Shown here piece after piece: positions 23,402 to 35,148 of a stretch of DNA of 64,000 nt. Under the pieces are notes generated by a model. The model was not told the DNA's origin and did no database searches. It saw only the letters and a program-made list of their open reading frames with translations. A program made the translations under genes and the position numbers. Source of the DNA: Chlorophyllum brunneum. Its lineage: Eukaryota > Basidiomycota > Agaricomycetes > Agaricales > Agaricaceae. The DNA lies in the NCBI GenBank assembly GCA_963576785.1, contig OY756143.1:682001-746000 (forward strand). Reading direction: 5' to 3'. Position 1 is the stretch's first letter, and each line of letters opens with the position of its first letter.

Positions 23402-24340
23402 ATGCTGTCTGTGCTGCAAAAATATCACACCGAAAGCTTAAGCTTTCTTCCATTCTGTCCAGCTGTATACTTCTTGCGTTCCTTCATCCAACATTGTTTC
23501 CTTGACTGCATTTATCTATATGTTTCTCTATCCTCGCCTCTCTTTTGTGCTTGACATATGTCGCGCTGTAGCCATAGTTCTCACTTTCGTCTTCTGTCGT
23601 AGGGTCTATCATCTGGTAATAGTTTGAGACTATTAGGGTCTTGATAATAGTTTCATTGAATTTTAGATGTTCCAGGGTTGATATCAAGAGTGACCCACGT
23701 GTGGACTGGCTCGGGTGCTTCCAGCGGAGTTTTCGGAGCTTGAACCTCCCATAACCTAAAGTTTTTGAGTTGTTGAGTTGACACGACAGGCTTTCGTCAT
23801 TGCGGTGTTCATCGGGACTTTGTGGGGCCGGGCTCTGGAGTGTTGAAGGTTAGTTTCGCTCATAAATTATGAATTTCCTTCGGCTCCTCTTCCATATGAC
23901 GACTATCAACCGAAACTTAGGAAGTGCCGTCTGAAATGCTCCTCTTCTGGAGTATCTCTGTCGAATCCGGTTCTCTGATTATACTTCTTGCTCAGATATT
24001 ATTCTTTGCGCACCTACTGATTCATCTATACAGTCGTCTCATGCGTTTTTATGTATCAATAGGCTTGGTTTCTCAGGCTCACCGGCTTTGTCTACTCGGG
24101 AGTCAGCTTCGGTCTTCCTAATTACCAGGAATACCTGTACAGGCTTTACCACTATTACATTTTTCAAGTTGATCCATTCATTTCATCGCGGCAGTTTTCC
24201 AAGTCTCCAAAATGCGATACTTGCTTGTCCCAAGATGGTTTCCAAGAACATAAGGTGCTCTTATTAATAGCTCCACATCCACGGGAGGCAACTTACCGGT
24301 CCCACCGCCCCCTTGTCGTTTGCCCACCCTGACCACTACG
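23402..24340. other. Intergenic spacer
   Basis: No supportable gene. Pyrimidine-rich tracts near 24140-24340 probably belong to the promoter and 5' leader of the transketolase-family gene. Confidence 0.45.
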
Positions 24341-26992
24341 ATGTCCGACAAGTTCCCTCTTGATCTCAAACAATTCAAGAAGTAGGCATCTCACCTCGAG
24401 TCATCCGCCAACCCTAACATCGCCTTCAAGGCTCTCTCTTGATCCTCGTAACCCGAAGCTTTCCCCCGAGGAAAAGGCTACGTTACTCGCTAATATCCAG
24501 CTGCTGCGAGATGTGATAGTGTTATTTACCGCCTCGGGTTCTGCTCGGGGTGTCAGCGGGCACACCGGTACGGTTTTATAACCATCTAATCACTATGAAT
24601 TATTCCTGACGTTGTCGAAACAGGAGGTGCCTACGATACTGTTCCCGAAGTCTGCATTCTCCTCGCCCTGTTCGAGGGTTCGAAAGATTACGTCCCTATC
24701 ATCTTCGATGAAGCAGGTGGGTACCGCATATATGCTAGTGCCGAGCTTGCGTTATCATGCATTGCTGTACCATTGAACGCGTGCCATTCATTTATCATAT
24801 TAACACATCCACTAATCCATAGCTAGGACACCGTGTTGCGACCCAGTACCTTTTATCCGCTCTCGAAGGTCACATCCCGGCTGAACATCTATTCCATTAT
24901 CGCGAAGCCAACTCCAAGCTTCCCGGACACCCGGAACTGGGCCTAACCCCAGGCGTCAAGTTCTCATCGGGACGCCTGGGCCATGTGTGGTTCGTACATC
25001 GCATAGCGCTACGATTGTTTACCAACGTGCTCCACAGGCCGATGGTTAATGGTGTTGCCCTTGCGAATAGAGATAAGACCGTTTTTTGCCTCGGCTCTGA
25101 TGGCTCCCAGCAGGAAGGCAACGACGCTGAGGCTGCACGCCTTGCTGTTGCCCAGAACTTGAACGTCAAGATCTTGGTTGATGACAATGATGTCACCATT
25201 TCCGGTCATCCCTCCGTTTACCTCCCAGGATACGATATCAAGAAGACACTCGAGGGTCATGGCCTGAAAGTCGTTAAGGCTGATGGCGAGGATATTGATG
25301 CTCTCTGGGCAGCTATCTGTCAGGTCGTCAACTACAATGGCCCCGCTGCGGGTATGCACAACCCCATTCTTTTGAGTTGACCTACTGAAATGGTTATCTT
25401 CAGTTGTCAGCAAGCGTGTCATGGCGCCTGGCATCCCTACGATCGAGGGAAGCCATCAAGGACATGACGTCATTCCAGTCAAGGCCGCTTTGCAATACTT
25501 CAAGAATCGAGGTTTGCCTGATTACTCCGCGATCTACGGCAACATCAAGGCCGCTGCTTCCCCGTATCTTTATGTCGGCTCTACGAGCGATGTCGGTGCA
25601 AACCGTGTCTTATTTGGTGAAGCTGTCAACATGGTGCTTGACGGACTTAGCAAGGAAGAAGCCGCTAAAAAAGTCATGGTAATAGACAGTAAGCCAATTA
25701 ATATGACTTCGCTGTCTTTGTGCTGACAGCCGTCAGGCGACCTCGAGGGCTCTACCGGCTTGAAGGTCATTCACCAGAAGCATCCCGAGGTTTTCGTTTC
25801 TTCTGGAATCATGGAGCGCGGTAACCTTTCCGCCGCTGCTGGATTCGGTTTCGATCCCAACAAGTTCGGCGTCTTCTCGACATTTTCTGCGTTCTTGGAG
25901 ATGGTTGTTTCGGAGATTACTATGGCCAGGCTGAACAATTGCAACGTCCTGTGTCACTTCTCCCATTCTGGAGGTATGTTCTTGTTTCTCGGTCAGCACC
26001 GCTAGTCTGACGCCTTCCGCAGTCGACGAGGTGGGCTATTCTCTACGTGATTTAATTTTAGTTTAACGCCTTCCCGTGATTCTACCACAACCCACCAAAA
26101 AAAGATTGTACGTCTACTCTGTTGATGCATATATGCATACTAATACATTCAAATATTCAAGGCTGACAACACATGTCACTTCGGTAAATTTGCCTCCTCC
26201 GTCGAACTTCGTATCTCACCTCCGTAACAGGTATTAATAACATGTTCGGGGATAACGGCCTTTCCGACGTGCACTCGCACCTTTACTTTCCCGGTGATCC
26301 AGCACAGATGGTTGCCGTCGTCAAAACCGTTTTCTTCCAGCGTGGCATTCGTTTCGTCTTTTCCACAAGATCAAAGGTTCCTTGGATTCTCAAGGAGGAC
26401 GGAAAGACACGTTTCTTTGAAGATGATTACGTGTTCGTTCCCGGAAAAGACGAAATCATCCTTGAGGGAACCGCTGGATATGTCGTCTCCTTCGGTGAAA
26501 TGCTGTACAGGTCTCATGATGCTGTTCTGAGGTGCCGTCAGCAGGGTCTGGACGTGGGATTGATTAATAAACCAACTCTCAACGTTGTTGATGAGGAGGT
26601 AGGACAGTTTATTCACGAATGCTTTTTTCTCGATCTTATTGGTTGCCAGACGATCCTGAAGATTGGGCAGTCTCCCTTCGTGTTGGTGGTAGAATCATTG
26701 AACCAGAAGACTGGCGTAAGTCGAGATGACTACATTTTGGGGAATACGTACTGACTACCCTCTCTAGCTTGGGTCTAAATATGGGACATGGCTTCTTGAA
26801 CGTCAACTCACTCCGAAGTATGGATATATGGGAGCAACTAAGGAAGGATGCGGAGGACTGTGGGAACAAATCTTTTATCAGAACCTTGATCCTCAGTGTG
26901 AGTAATATCTACATACGGCACCGCATGTTACTCACGGTGATCGCATCCCTCTCACAGCCATTATCTTGAAGATCAAGCAGCTATCCCAGTAA
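24341..26992 (+). CDS. Transketolase-family thiamine-diphosphate enzyme
   Basis: Cytosolic TPP-dependent enzyme expected to move two-carbon ketol units between sugars, although its exact substrate is not evident. From ATG 24341 the spliced protein runs MSDKFPLDLKQFKK, then LLRDVIVLFTASGSARG, HTGGAYDTVPEV, GRLGHVWPMVNG and the TPP motif GSDGSQQEGNDAE ending in DDNDVTISGH. The pyrimidine-binding domain follows (VSSGIMERGNLSAAAGFG, FSAFLEMVVSEI, DNTCHFGINNMF, GDNGLSDVHSH), and then the C-terminal domain to TAA at 26990. About ten short introns are needed. One region (26031-26161) makes best sense with a 3-nt micro-exon. This is the fungal transketolase-like clade of roughly 690 residues rather than the standard pentose-phosphate TKL, as judged from the HSGVDE..ADNTCHFG block. 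It appears intact. Confidence 0.82.
26105..26107 (+). other. Putative 3-nt micro-exon (ATT) in the transketolase-family gene
   Basis: ATT is flanked by an AG on the left and GTACGT on the right. It splits a 131-nt gap into two introns of 74 and 54 nt, close to the local norm. Including it gives VDE-Ile-ADNTCHFG; skipping it removes one residue while keeping the frame. The upstream acceptor is A-rich rather than pyrimidine-rich, which weakens the case. Confidence 0.4.
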
Positions 26993-27350
26993 ATATCTCC
27001 TGTTGCACATAACAGCTGAGCTTTTGTGTGTGAGTCGAAATGAAGAGAAGTATGTAACATAAGTACAACCGTCGTCCGTGTAGTATCATGAATGGAAAGA
27101 AACTGGTATTCTATGCGGCGGTTCTCCGAGGTCTACCCCATTGCGAATATTCTGCCCAATGCGGTTACGCAATCACTCAGAACTTGGATGTAGTTGTCGT
27201 TGCTTAATCATGTGGTCGGGCTGATTATGCAACTTTGACTCGCCCGCTGCGAGAATGTTTCCTCGAGGAGAATATGTTTAGCCTAGAAGGTGCTCGGAGA
27301 ATGGTATAAGAATGCCTGGTAAGGGCACTCCGAACACTTCGTTATTCACA
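26993..27350. other. Spacer between transketolase-family and homogentisate dioxygenase genes
   Basis: No gene seen. It holds the terminator side of one gene and the promoter of the next, with no clear TATA close to 27351. Confidence 0.45.
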
Positions 27351-29628
27351 ATGCCTCCAGCTACATCTGGTGCTACCGCTCAAACAGCCTTCACAACCAA
27401 ACCAACTGAAAAGGATCCCTATAGGTATCAAGTCGGGTTCGGAAACCGCTTCGCCAGCGAAGCATTGTAAGCACTGTCTGCCGTGACTATTCTTGCATTT
27501 GAGTATTGACACCTATACAGACCAGGCGTACTCCCCGAAGGCCAGAACAGCCCACAGAAGAACAAGTACGGCCTCTACAATGAGGGGGTGAGCACCTCAC
27601 TCGTTTGACCCTAATCATGACAGGGGCTTATGACGTCATGTACCAATATCAGATGACTGGCGCCTCCTTCGTTGCGCCCCGAGAGGAAAATCGGAACGTG
27701 TGAGTTCAGGTCAGGAGGGGAATGTGATAGATGTTTGGCTGATGATGGTTTAGATGGTTGTACCGTATCAGGCCGTCTGTCGCGCACAAGGGATTTACTC
27801 GCTTGCCAGATAACCCCGATGTACGTTTGATTATCGTTGCCTCGGGCTCGCAGGACACTTAGATATCCTACATCTTTTTTCATTTGCAGCTCGAATCGAA
27901 TTTCCTGCCACTGAATCCGAAAGTGCATGTTAGTCCAACGCAGTTGGCTTGGCTCCCGTTCAAGCTCCCGCGAGATAGCGAGAAGGTTGATTTCGTTCAT
28001 GGGATAAAGACTCTCGCAGGTAATGGTGACCCAACGTTACGAGAAGGATTGGCTATCCATGTGTACCTCGCCAATACTTCCATGGACAAGAGGGCGTTTT
28101 GTAATGGTGATGGGGATATGATGATATTGCCGCAGCAAGGCCGTTTGGATATCCAAACGGAATTTGGAAAGTGAGTGGTGTGCTTGTCCCATCCGGTTTG
28201 AGGTTCCGTGGTGTGTGTGCTACTGGGCGCTCAGATCTGTTTTTGATTATCCATGTGGTTTCTAGTTGGTACTGACAGATGTTACTCCTTAGGATCATGG
28301 TTAGGCCCGGCGAGTTGTGTGTGATTCAACGCGGGATGAAGTTTAAAGTGAGGGTGTTTTCACATGTGAATGATGGTGTCAGCGCTGATACCTGAGGGAT
28401 AGGTCATCCTTCCTGATGGACCTTCTCGAGGATGTGCGTTAGCAATACTTTTGTCTGATATTTCGCGTTGATATCATTATCCTTAGATGTACAAGAGATC
28501 TTCGGCGCGCATTACTCGTTACCAGAACTTGGACCGTTGGGTGGGAATGGCTTGGCAAACCCTAGAGACTTTGAATCCCCGGTTGCTTGCTTTGACATTG
28601 ACCAAAGCTCATGGGAGATTGTCTACAAGTGAGCGTGAATCTTTAGCCCAGGCATCCAGGGATTGATTGAATTCAGGGTGGCTGGTCAGTTACATGTTTG
28701 TCACCAAGAACATACACCCTTCGATGTTGTGGCATGGCATGGAAAGTACGTCCCTTCTCAGTTCGGTAAGATTTATACTGGGATTAACATGAGCTTAGCT
28801 ACGTTCCGTACAAGTACGCAATGGAGAAGTTTATTTTCGTCGGCAGTATTTCCCGCGATCACATCGACCCCTCGGTCTTTTGTGTTTTGACTGCAAAATC
28901 AAAGCAACATGGTGTGCCCTTGGCCGACTTGTTGATTTTCGGCGAGAGATGGGATGTTGCAAGCAACACCTTCCGCCCTCCGGTCCGTAGTTATCTTCTA
29001 CTCGCTCATAGCTACGTTTCTGACGTACTTGAAGTACTATCATCGTAACTCTGCGACAGAGTTTATGGGTCTTATTTATGGTGTCTATGGTGGTCGTAGC
29101 GACAGCTTCCTGCCAGGTGCGGCGAATTTGTGCGACGTTGTAATTTTGTTCAACATGATGTTCTCCAAGGTGGTGCGAGCTTCGAGACAGGCTTCTGTCC
29201 TCACGGAGGTAGGGTTTTCTGGCAATCTGGAGCCCCGGCATTGACTTCGATCTGCAGTGTCGTACGATGTGTGGCAGGCCGCATCAGAGAATGAGCTTGT
29301 TCCGGAGGTAATCTCCAAAGGAACCTTAGGTGAACTTCTTCGCATCCCCAAGTTCGCGTTCTCTTGAGGCTGATCTAGTATCTCTCACAGCATTCATGCT
29401 TGAATCCAGCATGCCATTCACCATCACCGACTATGCAATGAACCGTTGTGGAACCAAACATGGTATATTCGACGCAACCCCCGGTGCTGTACCCTGAGTT
29501 GACAATCTTATTTAGAACACGAGCCCAAGATGTGGGATGATTTGAAGGCTCATTTCATGAGCCACCTCGACGAGGTTAATGCTGAACTCAAGACCGCTGG
29601 GCTACCGCAGTTAGGTAGCAATCAGTAA
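27351..29628 (+). CDS. HGD: Homogentisate 1,2-dioxygenase
   Basis: Fe(II) dioxygenase that opens the ring of homogentisate to maleylacetoacetate in phenylalanine/tyrosine breakdown. Spliced from ATG 27351: YQVGFGNRFASEALPGVLPEGQ, KYGLYNEG, GASFVAPRE, WLYRIRPSVAHKG, FHxLP-type core (LESNFLPLNP), [61 protein letters not shown] and the metal site. Iron ligands correspond to His in YYHRN, Glu in EFMGL and His in FCPHG. The last is rejoined by an intron that begins inside FLPG (GTGCGG donor). The tail ESSMPFTITDYAMNR runs to TAA at 29626-29628. About twelve short introns; no frame break, and all metal ligands are kept. No fumarylacetoacetase or maleylacetoacetate isomerase gene is adjacent, so the pathway is not clustered here. 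Confidence 0.93.
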
Positions 29629-29958
29629 CTATTATGACTGCAGTTATTTTCCCTCTAAGTACCCGTTGTAACGCACAAAGATTTGAAATGACACAGCCGC
29701 CGTTGGGCGTCATGGATTCTAATTGCGGGTCATGTGATGTGTCGCGTCCAAAGTCGAACCCCCTAAGTGTCGTGTGCGGCCCTGCCCGGAGATTTCCTCG
29801 GCACTGCATCACACAATCTTTTGTCTCCACGTCGTCAACTTGTGGACCTGAGGTACGAACGTTCGAATGAATCCTAGCTTGTCCCCTCTACATTCTCAAA
29901 ACCGGTACGTTAATCGAAGAAGGATCCTAGGTTGCCATTTTGGATAATTACAACCGTC
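29629..29958. other. Intergenic spacer
   Basis: No gene seen between homogentisate dioxygenase and the next unknown gene. Confidence 0.45.
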
Positions 29959-31383
29959 ATGGAAACCAGAGCATCGCCAGCAAAGGTATTGACCTCTTTG
30001 CTCGTTTTCTGTCGCTGTTCTCATTCTTACACAGGATATAATAGGCCATTCCGAACAATTCCACTCGCCATGTCGAATAGCTAGGTAAGATCTTCCTGTC
30101 TGCTCGGGGTTCGAGCGATGAGGCTGACCCGAACATGTTGGTTCAGGAGGGCAAACATGACCAGACCCAGATCTTCTTCTGTGAGAGCGGAACGATACCG
30201 AAAGGCCGAGGCCCAACTTGCTCAGTCCTTGCGACACTGTCGAAATGAACCCTCCATCCTTGACCTCCAAATGAGGAGCCTCCAGCGAGCAATGCGTTTA
30301 CTTGCCCAGTTCGCTGAGGAATCGGGACATCGGGCCCAAGAGCTCACTTCTGTGACGACAAACCGCACTACTGCTGCAGATCTAGAACCAGAATTATATC
30401 GTTCGATGTTGTCTCAGCGCTGGAGGGCCGAGCGGCAGTACCACTTAATTTCGCAACATATGAAGATCCTCGAACAAACCAGTACCTCACTTACATCCAT
30501 TCTTTCTGGTGCGAGAAACACGCTGTCACAAGGTGGACATGATGGGGATCAGGTGCCGGGACCAGAAGACAAAACTGGCACTAACCTCGTGTCATTTTTA
30601 TGTTGCCCCCAACGTGTCGCTCCCCTCCATCACCGTTCCCGCTCTCGTTTCCTCAAACTCTACCTGCGACCTCTTTATCTCAACCCATCCGCTGCCACAC
30701 CAGCAGCCATCACGACCTCGCCGCAGACAACTCCCACCTTCACTCCCGGAACAGATTCGAGCAGTGATTCCAGTCTAGACATGCATATCCAGACGCCCGT
30801 AGTAACTGATTCGCTGGCTGAGCAACAAGCTCGGTTGAGGCTTCTGATTAATCGTGACGAGGAAGCTGGAACAGCAATCATTCTCACCCAACCGCTTCCT
30901 TCCCCCATTCCTCTCGATCCATCTAACATCGAGGTTGAGCTTCCGGACTATGTCCACGAGCTTCTTGCCGATTTTGACGGGCAAGGCAAGCCCTTTCCCG
31001 TCGCTCCAACGACGGTCAAATTCGAGTCGGACGAGAATGCCATCAACGCTGCTCCTAAGAGCCGTCTTTGGCCCTTCCGAACGCGACGCAAGGGTCAAAG
31101 TCCTACCAAATCCCCGTCTCAACCGTCTCTGCGCACCAAAGCCTCGCTTAAGAGAATAAGCGAGTTCTTATTAACCCCAGACCTACTGGCCATTAGGAGG
31201 AAGGTGAATACGACGGAGGATGAGTCGAGAGCGACGTTGATAAGCGTTTCAGAGACGGGGTCGAGAGACATAGACTGCGCAACGCCCAGCCAATCCTCGT
31301 CCTCGGACAAAGTGATCGGCAAGATGGCTTCCAAGATTGGTCGCCGCATTTCGTTTGCGAATACAAAGCTTGAGCATAATTAG
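29959..31383 (+). CDS. Protein of unknown function with basic C-terminal motif
   Basis: I start at ATG 29959 because two short exons (29959-29985 and 30035-30084) splice in frame with the long exon from 30147, giving METRASPAK..IARRANMTRPRSS and about 437 residues. The N-terminal third is predicted helical and basic (RKAEAQLAQSLRHCR, LQRAMRLLAQFAEE). The middle is Pro/Thr/Ser-rich and an extra intron may lie between 30535 and 30720. The C-terminal part is acidic then basic (PDYVHELLADFDGQ, LWPFRTRRKGQSPTK) and ends FANTKLEHN. Not a family I recognise. It matters because its 3' end and 3' UTR recur as relics upstream of both NACHT genes. This is the only full-length copy in the window. Confidence 0.6.
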
Positions 31384-31669
31384 ACTTTCACGATTTGCTG
31401 GTCCTACTGTTTCTCGGTTCTGTCCTTGTCTGGTTTTGATTCGTATTCTTGGCATCGTCGTATTTTGGGTACTCGTCTGCATATGCACGCTCTGTTATTC
31501 TTGCTCTTGCAAGCTATTCATGTCACATTCTTGCTATGGTTATTTATACTTGTAATCCTTGTAATCCTATACATTTAGCGGACAAATCAAGTAAGTCACA
31601 AGAAGTCACACCGAGCCCACTAAGTCACATCCATTATGTAAACATCTGGATCTTATCTCTCCAACCACC

Positions 31670-32788
31670 ATGTCGGCCATCACCCGCGACCCTGACGAAC
31701 TCCACAAGAAAGCTTTTAAGTTCCATTCTGTGACGGCATCCCAGACTGGCTTTGTCAGGAACGAGGCCACCATGAAGGATATCAAAAAAGCTGCAGGCGA
31801 ATACATGAGGGATAATCCAGAACCAGTACAGGACCTGGAACATCCCAGGATTATCTTATCCGGTAAGTACACACCATTAATTGTCATGATGTGTTGAATT
31901 GTTAATTTTGCTAATCTTAGAAAATACATTTATTCCTCTTACATACGAGGAACCCAAGGACACCGCGAAAGTAAAGACAATTTGCAAGAACCCCTCTGCC
32001 CGGGGTATCGTCTTTGTACCCGCCCCCACACCATCCACTTCTGAAAGTGTCCCTATCACCACACTCAACAGTCTTATAGCAAGACTGGACATTAAGGACC
32101 GGGAAGTTGAAGCACTCATCACGAGATTGGATATCAAGGATCAGGAAATAGGAGGTCTTACAGCACGACTCAAGGTCAAAGACCAGGAAATAGGAGGTCT
32201 TACAGCACGACTCAAGGTCAAAGACCAGGAAATAGGAGGTCTTACAGCACGACTAGCAGATCTCAAGGAGAAAACTCGAACATTACAGGCTGACTCTGAG
32301 GATATTGTTGACTGGTTGATCACTGTGAGTATATTTGACTTGTCTTTCTGTACTAATTAATCTGTTTTCTATGTTTGTAGAATGATTCAAAATCAATGGA
32401 TCGTCTTCGACTTCGACATGTGCTTGATTGTGGCCAAGCACGACTTGCAAGAGTCACATGTCTCCCAGTTGTCACACCCCCTCGATCCACAGGAGACTTA
32501 TCTCGCCTCTGGAGAGCACAACTATCTGATTGTTTAGACAATAACGAGCGGTTGGTGGAAGCACGAAACCTCATTAGGAATTGCAGTGATGCCGAGACAA
32601 GAAACCTCTCTGACGAGGTGTTGCACCTACTTGTAGACTCCCCCAGCACCATTCGGACTGCCGCAGATGGCGCTGCACATCCTAGTTGTGCGGAGAGGGG
32701 GTATCAGTCCCTCATCTCACGCCAGCCACTTGATAAGCAAGCAATTTTACAAGAGTTCATAACTTATGGAACTAAATTCGTCTTATAG
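31670..32788 (+). CDS. Coiled-coil protein with internal 14-residue repeats
   Basis: Not a known family. Three exons from ATG 31670. Introns sit at about 31864-31920 (GTAAGT donor) and about 32323-32380 (GTGAGT donor), and the frame ends with TAG at 32786-32788. The middle is a run of about five 14-residue units of the type ARLKVKDQEIGGLT, that is two heptads per unit, which predicts a long coiled coil. Two units are identical at the DNA level (42 bp). The C-terminal third (RLRLRHVLDCGQARLARV, LVEARNLIRNCSD) is helical. Probably forms dimers; role unknown. The neighbour just upstream is the unknown gene at 29959, whose 3' UTR lies in the promoter region of this gene. Confidence 0.65.
32142..32258 (+). 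repeat. 42-bp tandem repeat inside the coiled-coil gene
   Basis: Unit starts at caggaaataggaggtctt at 32142, 32184 and 32226. The first two units are complete and identical and the third is cut off at about 32255. It encodes DQEIGGLTARLKVK. More diverged units precede it from about 32074. Confidence 0.9.
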
Positions 32789-33021
32789 ATGATGATTCCT
32801 TTACAGTCTACTTTTCGCATAGTCATAACATAGTTAATTGTATCTCCCAGATAGATGTTTATCACATGAGCCTGTAGCTTCGCGGTATGTACATACAACC
32901 CCGGGAAACCCCAAGCTAGCCTGAGCCTATGAGAAGCGGGAGGTACACATCACGACGCCTCAAGAAACCCCAAGAGTAAACCATCGAATATACACAGATA
33001 CTCGCAATAGTATACTGTATA

Positions 33022-34083
33022 TTAATCTGCCTTTCTCGCCGGCTGAGATGGTGTACCCAACCGAATTCGTGTCGGTCCAGTTGGACTCCTCGGTCGTATT
33101 CCGACTCCACTCCCCCCACGTCCATTTGCCTTGCTCAAGCTTCTACCAAGGTAAACCGAGACGTTCTCCTTCCTATCAGCTCCCGTACCCTGCTCAGCCA
33201 ACTCGTAGTCCTCTGCATCATAAATCCCGCCTTTACCCCAGTACATCCACAATTGTACACCCAGAATTCCGTTTAGGATTAACGCCATATTAAACGCGCT
33301 GGCCACGAGCCAGTCACCCACTTCCATCGCGGTCGTATATAGTCTCGCAAGACATCCAAGGATTTGAGCGCCTACTGCGAATGCGGATAGCTGACCAGTG
33401 GATTTGGCGCGTGCATTTTGCAAAATTTGGGGTAATTTTGCGGAGACGGCCAAAGGGAGAGTTCCGGCTTGAAGGAAAGCCAACGTCCAGTGAGGTATTG
33501 TTGAAAGTAGTAGAAGGATGAGAAGAAGAGAGAATGAGGCAACTAGTGCGTGTTGCCGTCGCTTGTTATAGTTGTACGATAGGGAGGGTCGATAATGAAT
33601 GATGAGGAGTACAATTATCGCATTTTGGATAGAGAGGAAGAAGTTCTCCCCGTAAGTTGAGAATGGGAAGCCGTGACGGAAGGAATAAGTTGTATTTATT
33701 GAATATGCCAATGTTTCAAGCGAAAATGACGAGAGAGAAAGACCCCGCGCGGAACGTGCATTGAGGACTGTGCCACGAGGTAATCAGCCGGAGACAAACT
33801 CGAGATATTTTGTAAACGCACTAAGGAACAGCTGAGGTAGCCTCATTATCGATCCTCCAAGGACGACACCAAAGCCCAGTCCCTTAGAAATGGCATATTT
33901 GAGGCATTTTGAATCTGTGATGTGTAAATCCTCAACGAGTGACGTGTAGCATTCCTGTTGAAATCCGCTTTATCCGGTTACTGGATATTGTTCATAGTAC
34001 CCGGGAGGGGTACTCACGTCTCCTACGATGGACACTCCAAGATCCTTGACAAACCAAGGGAGGTTACGAGTAATAGCCGTCAT
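33022..34083 (-). CDS. MPDU1: MPDU1-like PQ-loop protein (mannose-P-dolichol utilization defect 1)
   Basis: ER membrane PQ-loop protein needed for use of dolichol-phosphate mannose and glucose in N-glycan and GPI-anchor assembly. Three exons: 34018-34083 (MTAITRNLPWFVKDLGVSIVGD), 33822-33954 and 33022-33767, with introns 33955-34017 and 33768-33821 (GTGCGT donor, CACAG acceptor). The first PQ-loop is GGSIMRLPQLFL, followed by LNARSARGLSL and ETLAYSINTTYSFR; the second is VSAKLPQILQNARAKSTGQLS. Several hydrophobic helices lie between and after them. The tail after WMYWGKGG is hydrophilic and ends ARKAD. Start ATG (complement of 34081-34083) matches the family's N-terminal MT.ITRNLPW. Intact, and the only functional copy here; a dead copy is at 8705-9075. 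Confidence 0.93.
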
Positions 34084-34209
34084 GACATGAATGTTGTAAA
34101 GCAAGAAGTGATGTCGGTAACTGGGTTGATTATTTGGTCACCAGCCATTGATATCATACCAAAAAGGGATTGTCTAGCCCGAATTCAAACCAATCGTAGC
34201 GCGTTTTGA

Positions 34210-34551
34210 TCAACTCCCACTCTTTCCCCGACTACTTGTCCCTTCCTCATCATAATCCGGCCTTGGGTTTTCTCGAAATCCGAAGGCGGGCTTGAGCCCT
34301 TTCTTGCCACTACTATTCGAGCTGATATTCCGCCCTGCCAAAGCCATCCTCAGCTCCAGCTCACTATTCATAGAACAACCCCTGCTCGGACCAATACCGG
34401 TGTAACTCATGCTTGTCCACAACGTACTTAATGGCGGGATAGCTTCCTTCCCCTTCCCAGGTTCAAGACCAAATACAGCGAGGGCGCGACCGCGTTTTCT
34501 CCCAAGAGAGAGCGATAGCAATGGTGGGAAGCGATAGCCACTGGTTTCGCC
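34210..34551 (-). pseudogene. C-terminal fragment of the 5579-8425 gene
   Basis: Reads GETSGYRFPPLL, LGRKRGRALAVFGLEPGKGKE, GPSRGCSMNSELELRMALA and KPAFGFREN, clearly the C-terminal block of the gene at 5579-8425. It stops about 60 residues short of that gene's end and has no upstream part on this strand. It sits upstream of MPDU1 in the same order as the intact gene and the MPDU1 relic near 8.4-9.0 kb, so it is the reciprocal remnant. Confidence 0.85.
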
Positions 34552-34760
34552 TATCCAAGACCGTCCATTCCACGGCCACAACACGACAAGATCAGGCCGC
34601 AGGCCACATTCATCGTGACATCTGCAAATTCCAAGGCGCCGCACCTACGGACACCGATGTCGCTACGGCGACTCAGTCGAGCCAAGCACGTGTACCGGTA
34701 TCATTTTATTTAATGGTATACAAGTCGCTACTTGTGCGTGCTTGCCCTTCGATATCCAGG
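34552..34760 (+). pseudogene. Exon-3 fragment of the 5579-8425 gene, opposite orientation
   Basis: Reads VHSTATTRQDQAAGHIHRD.CKFQGAAP and DVATATQSSQ, matching the end of exon 3 (6605-6731), and then the following intron. The donor is changed from GTACGT to GCACGT here. It abuts the C-terminal fragment of the same gene head to head at about 34551, marking an inversion joint. Confidence 0.8.
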
Positions 34761-34769
34761 ATTTGTCGT

Positions 34770-35060
34770 CGCATTTTCATTTGGGAACGCTTAGCTCGAG
34801 CGTATCCAGACCCTCACGACTTGCTGGCCCCATCGCCCACTGACCTCACCCCTGTCCAGATTGATTGATTCGCTTTTCTGGCATCCTCATAACCTGGGTA
34901 CTCGTCTGCACACGTATGGCTCTGTTCTTCTTGCTCCTACATCATATATCATGTCTGCATAATTCCGGGCTCTTCTTGTCTATCACTTCCGTCTACTTGA
35001 CGATTGTGCCAGTGCTAAAAAGACTAATGTTGGAAAGAGCATTAGGCCGGCTCTTTTTTT
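34770..35060 (+). pseudogene. Short relic of the 3' UTR region of the 29959-31383 gene
   Basis: Shares ccctcacgacttgc.gccccatcgcccac and tgggtactcgtctgcacacgtatggctctgttctt.ttgctc with the relic at 12400-12905 and with sequence downstream of 31383. It lies directly upstream of NACHT copy 2, as the larger relic does for copy 1. Confidence 0.75.
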
Positions 35061-35148
35061 AGGACGTGGGATTGGAAGTCCAGGTGGAGGCAAAGACGCA
35101 GCAGTCGATACTGATAGACGCTCAGTCGCTCTTGTCCTCACACCACTC

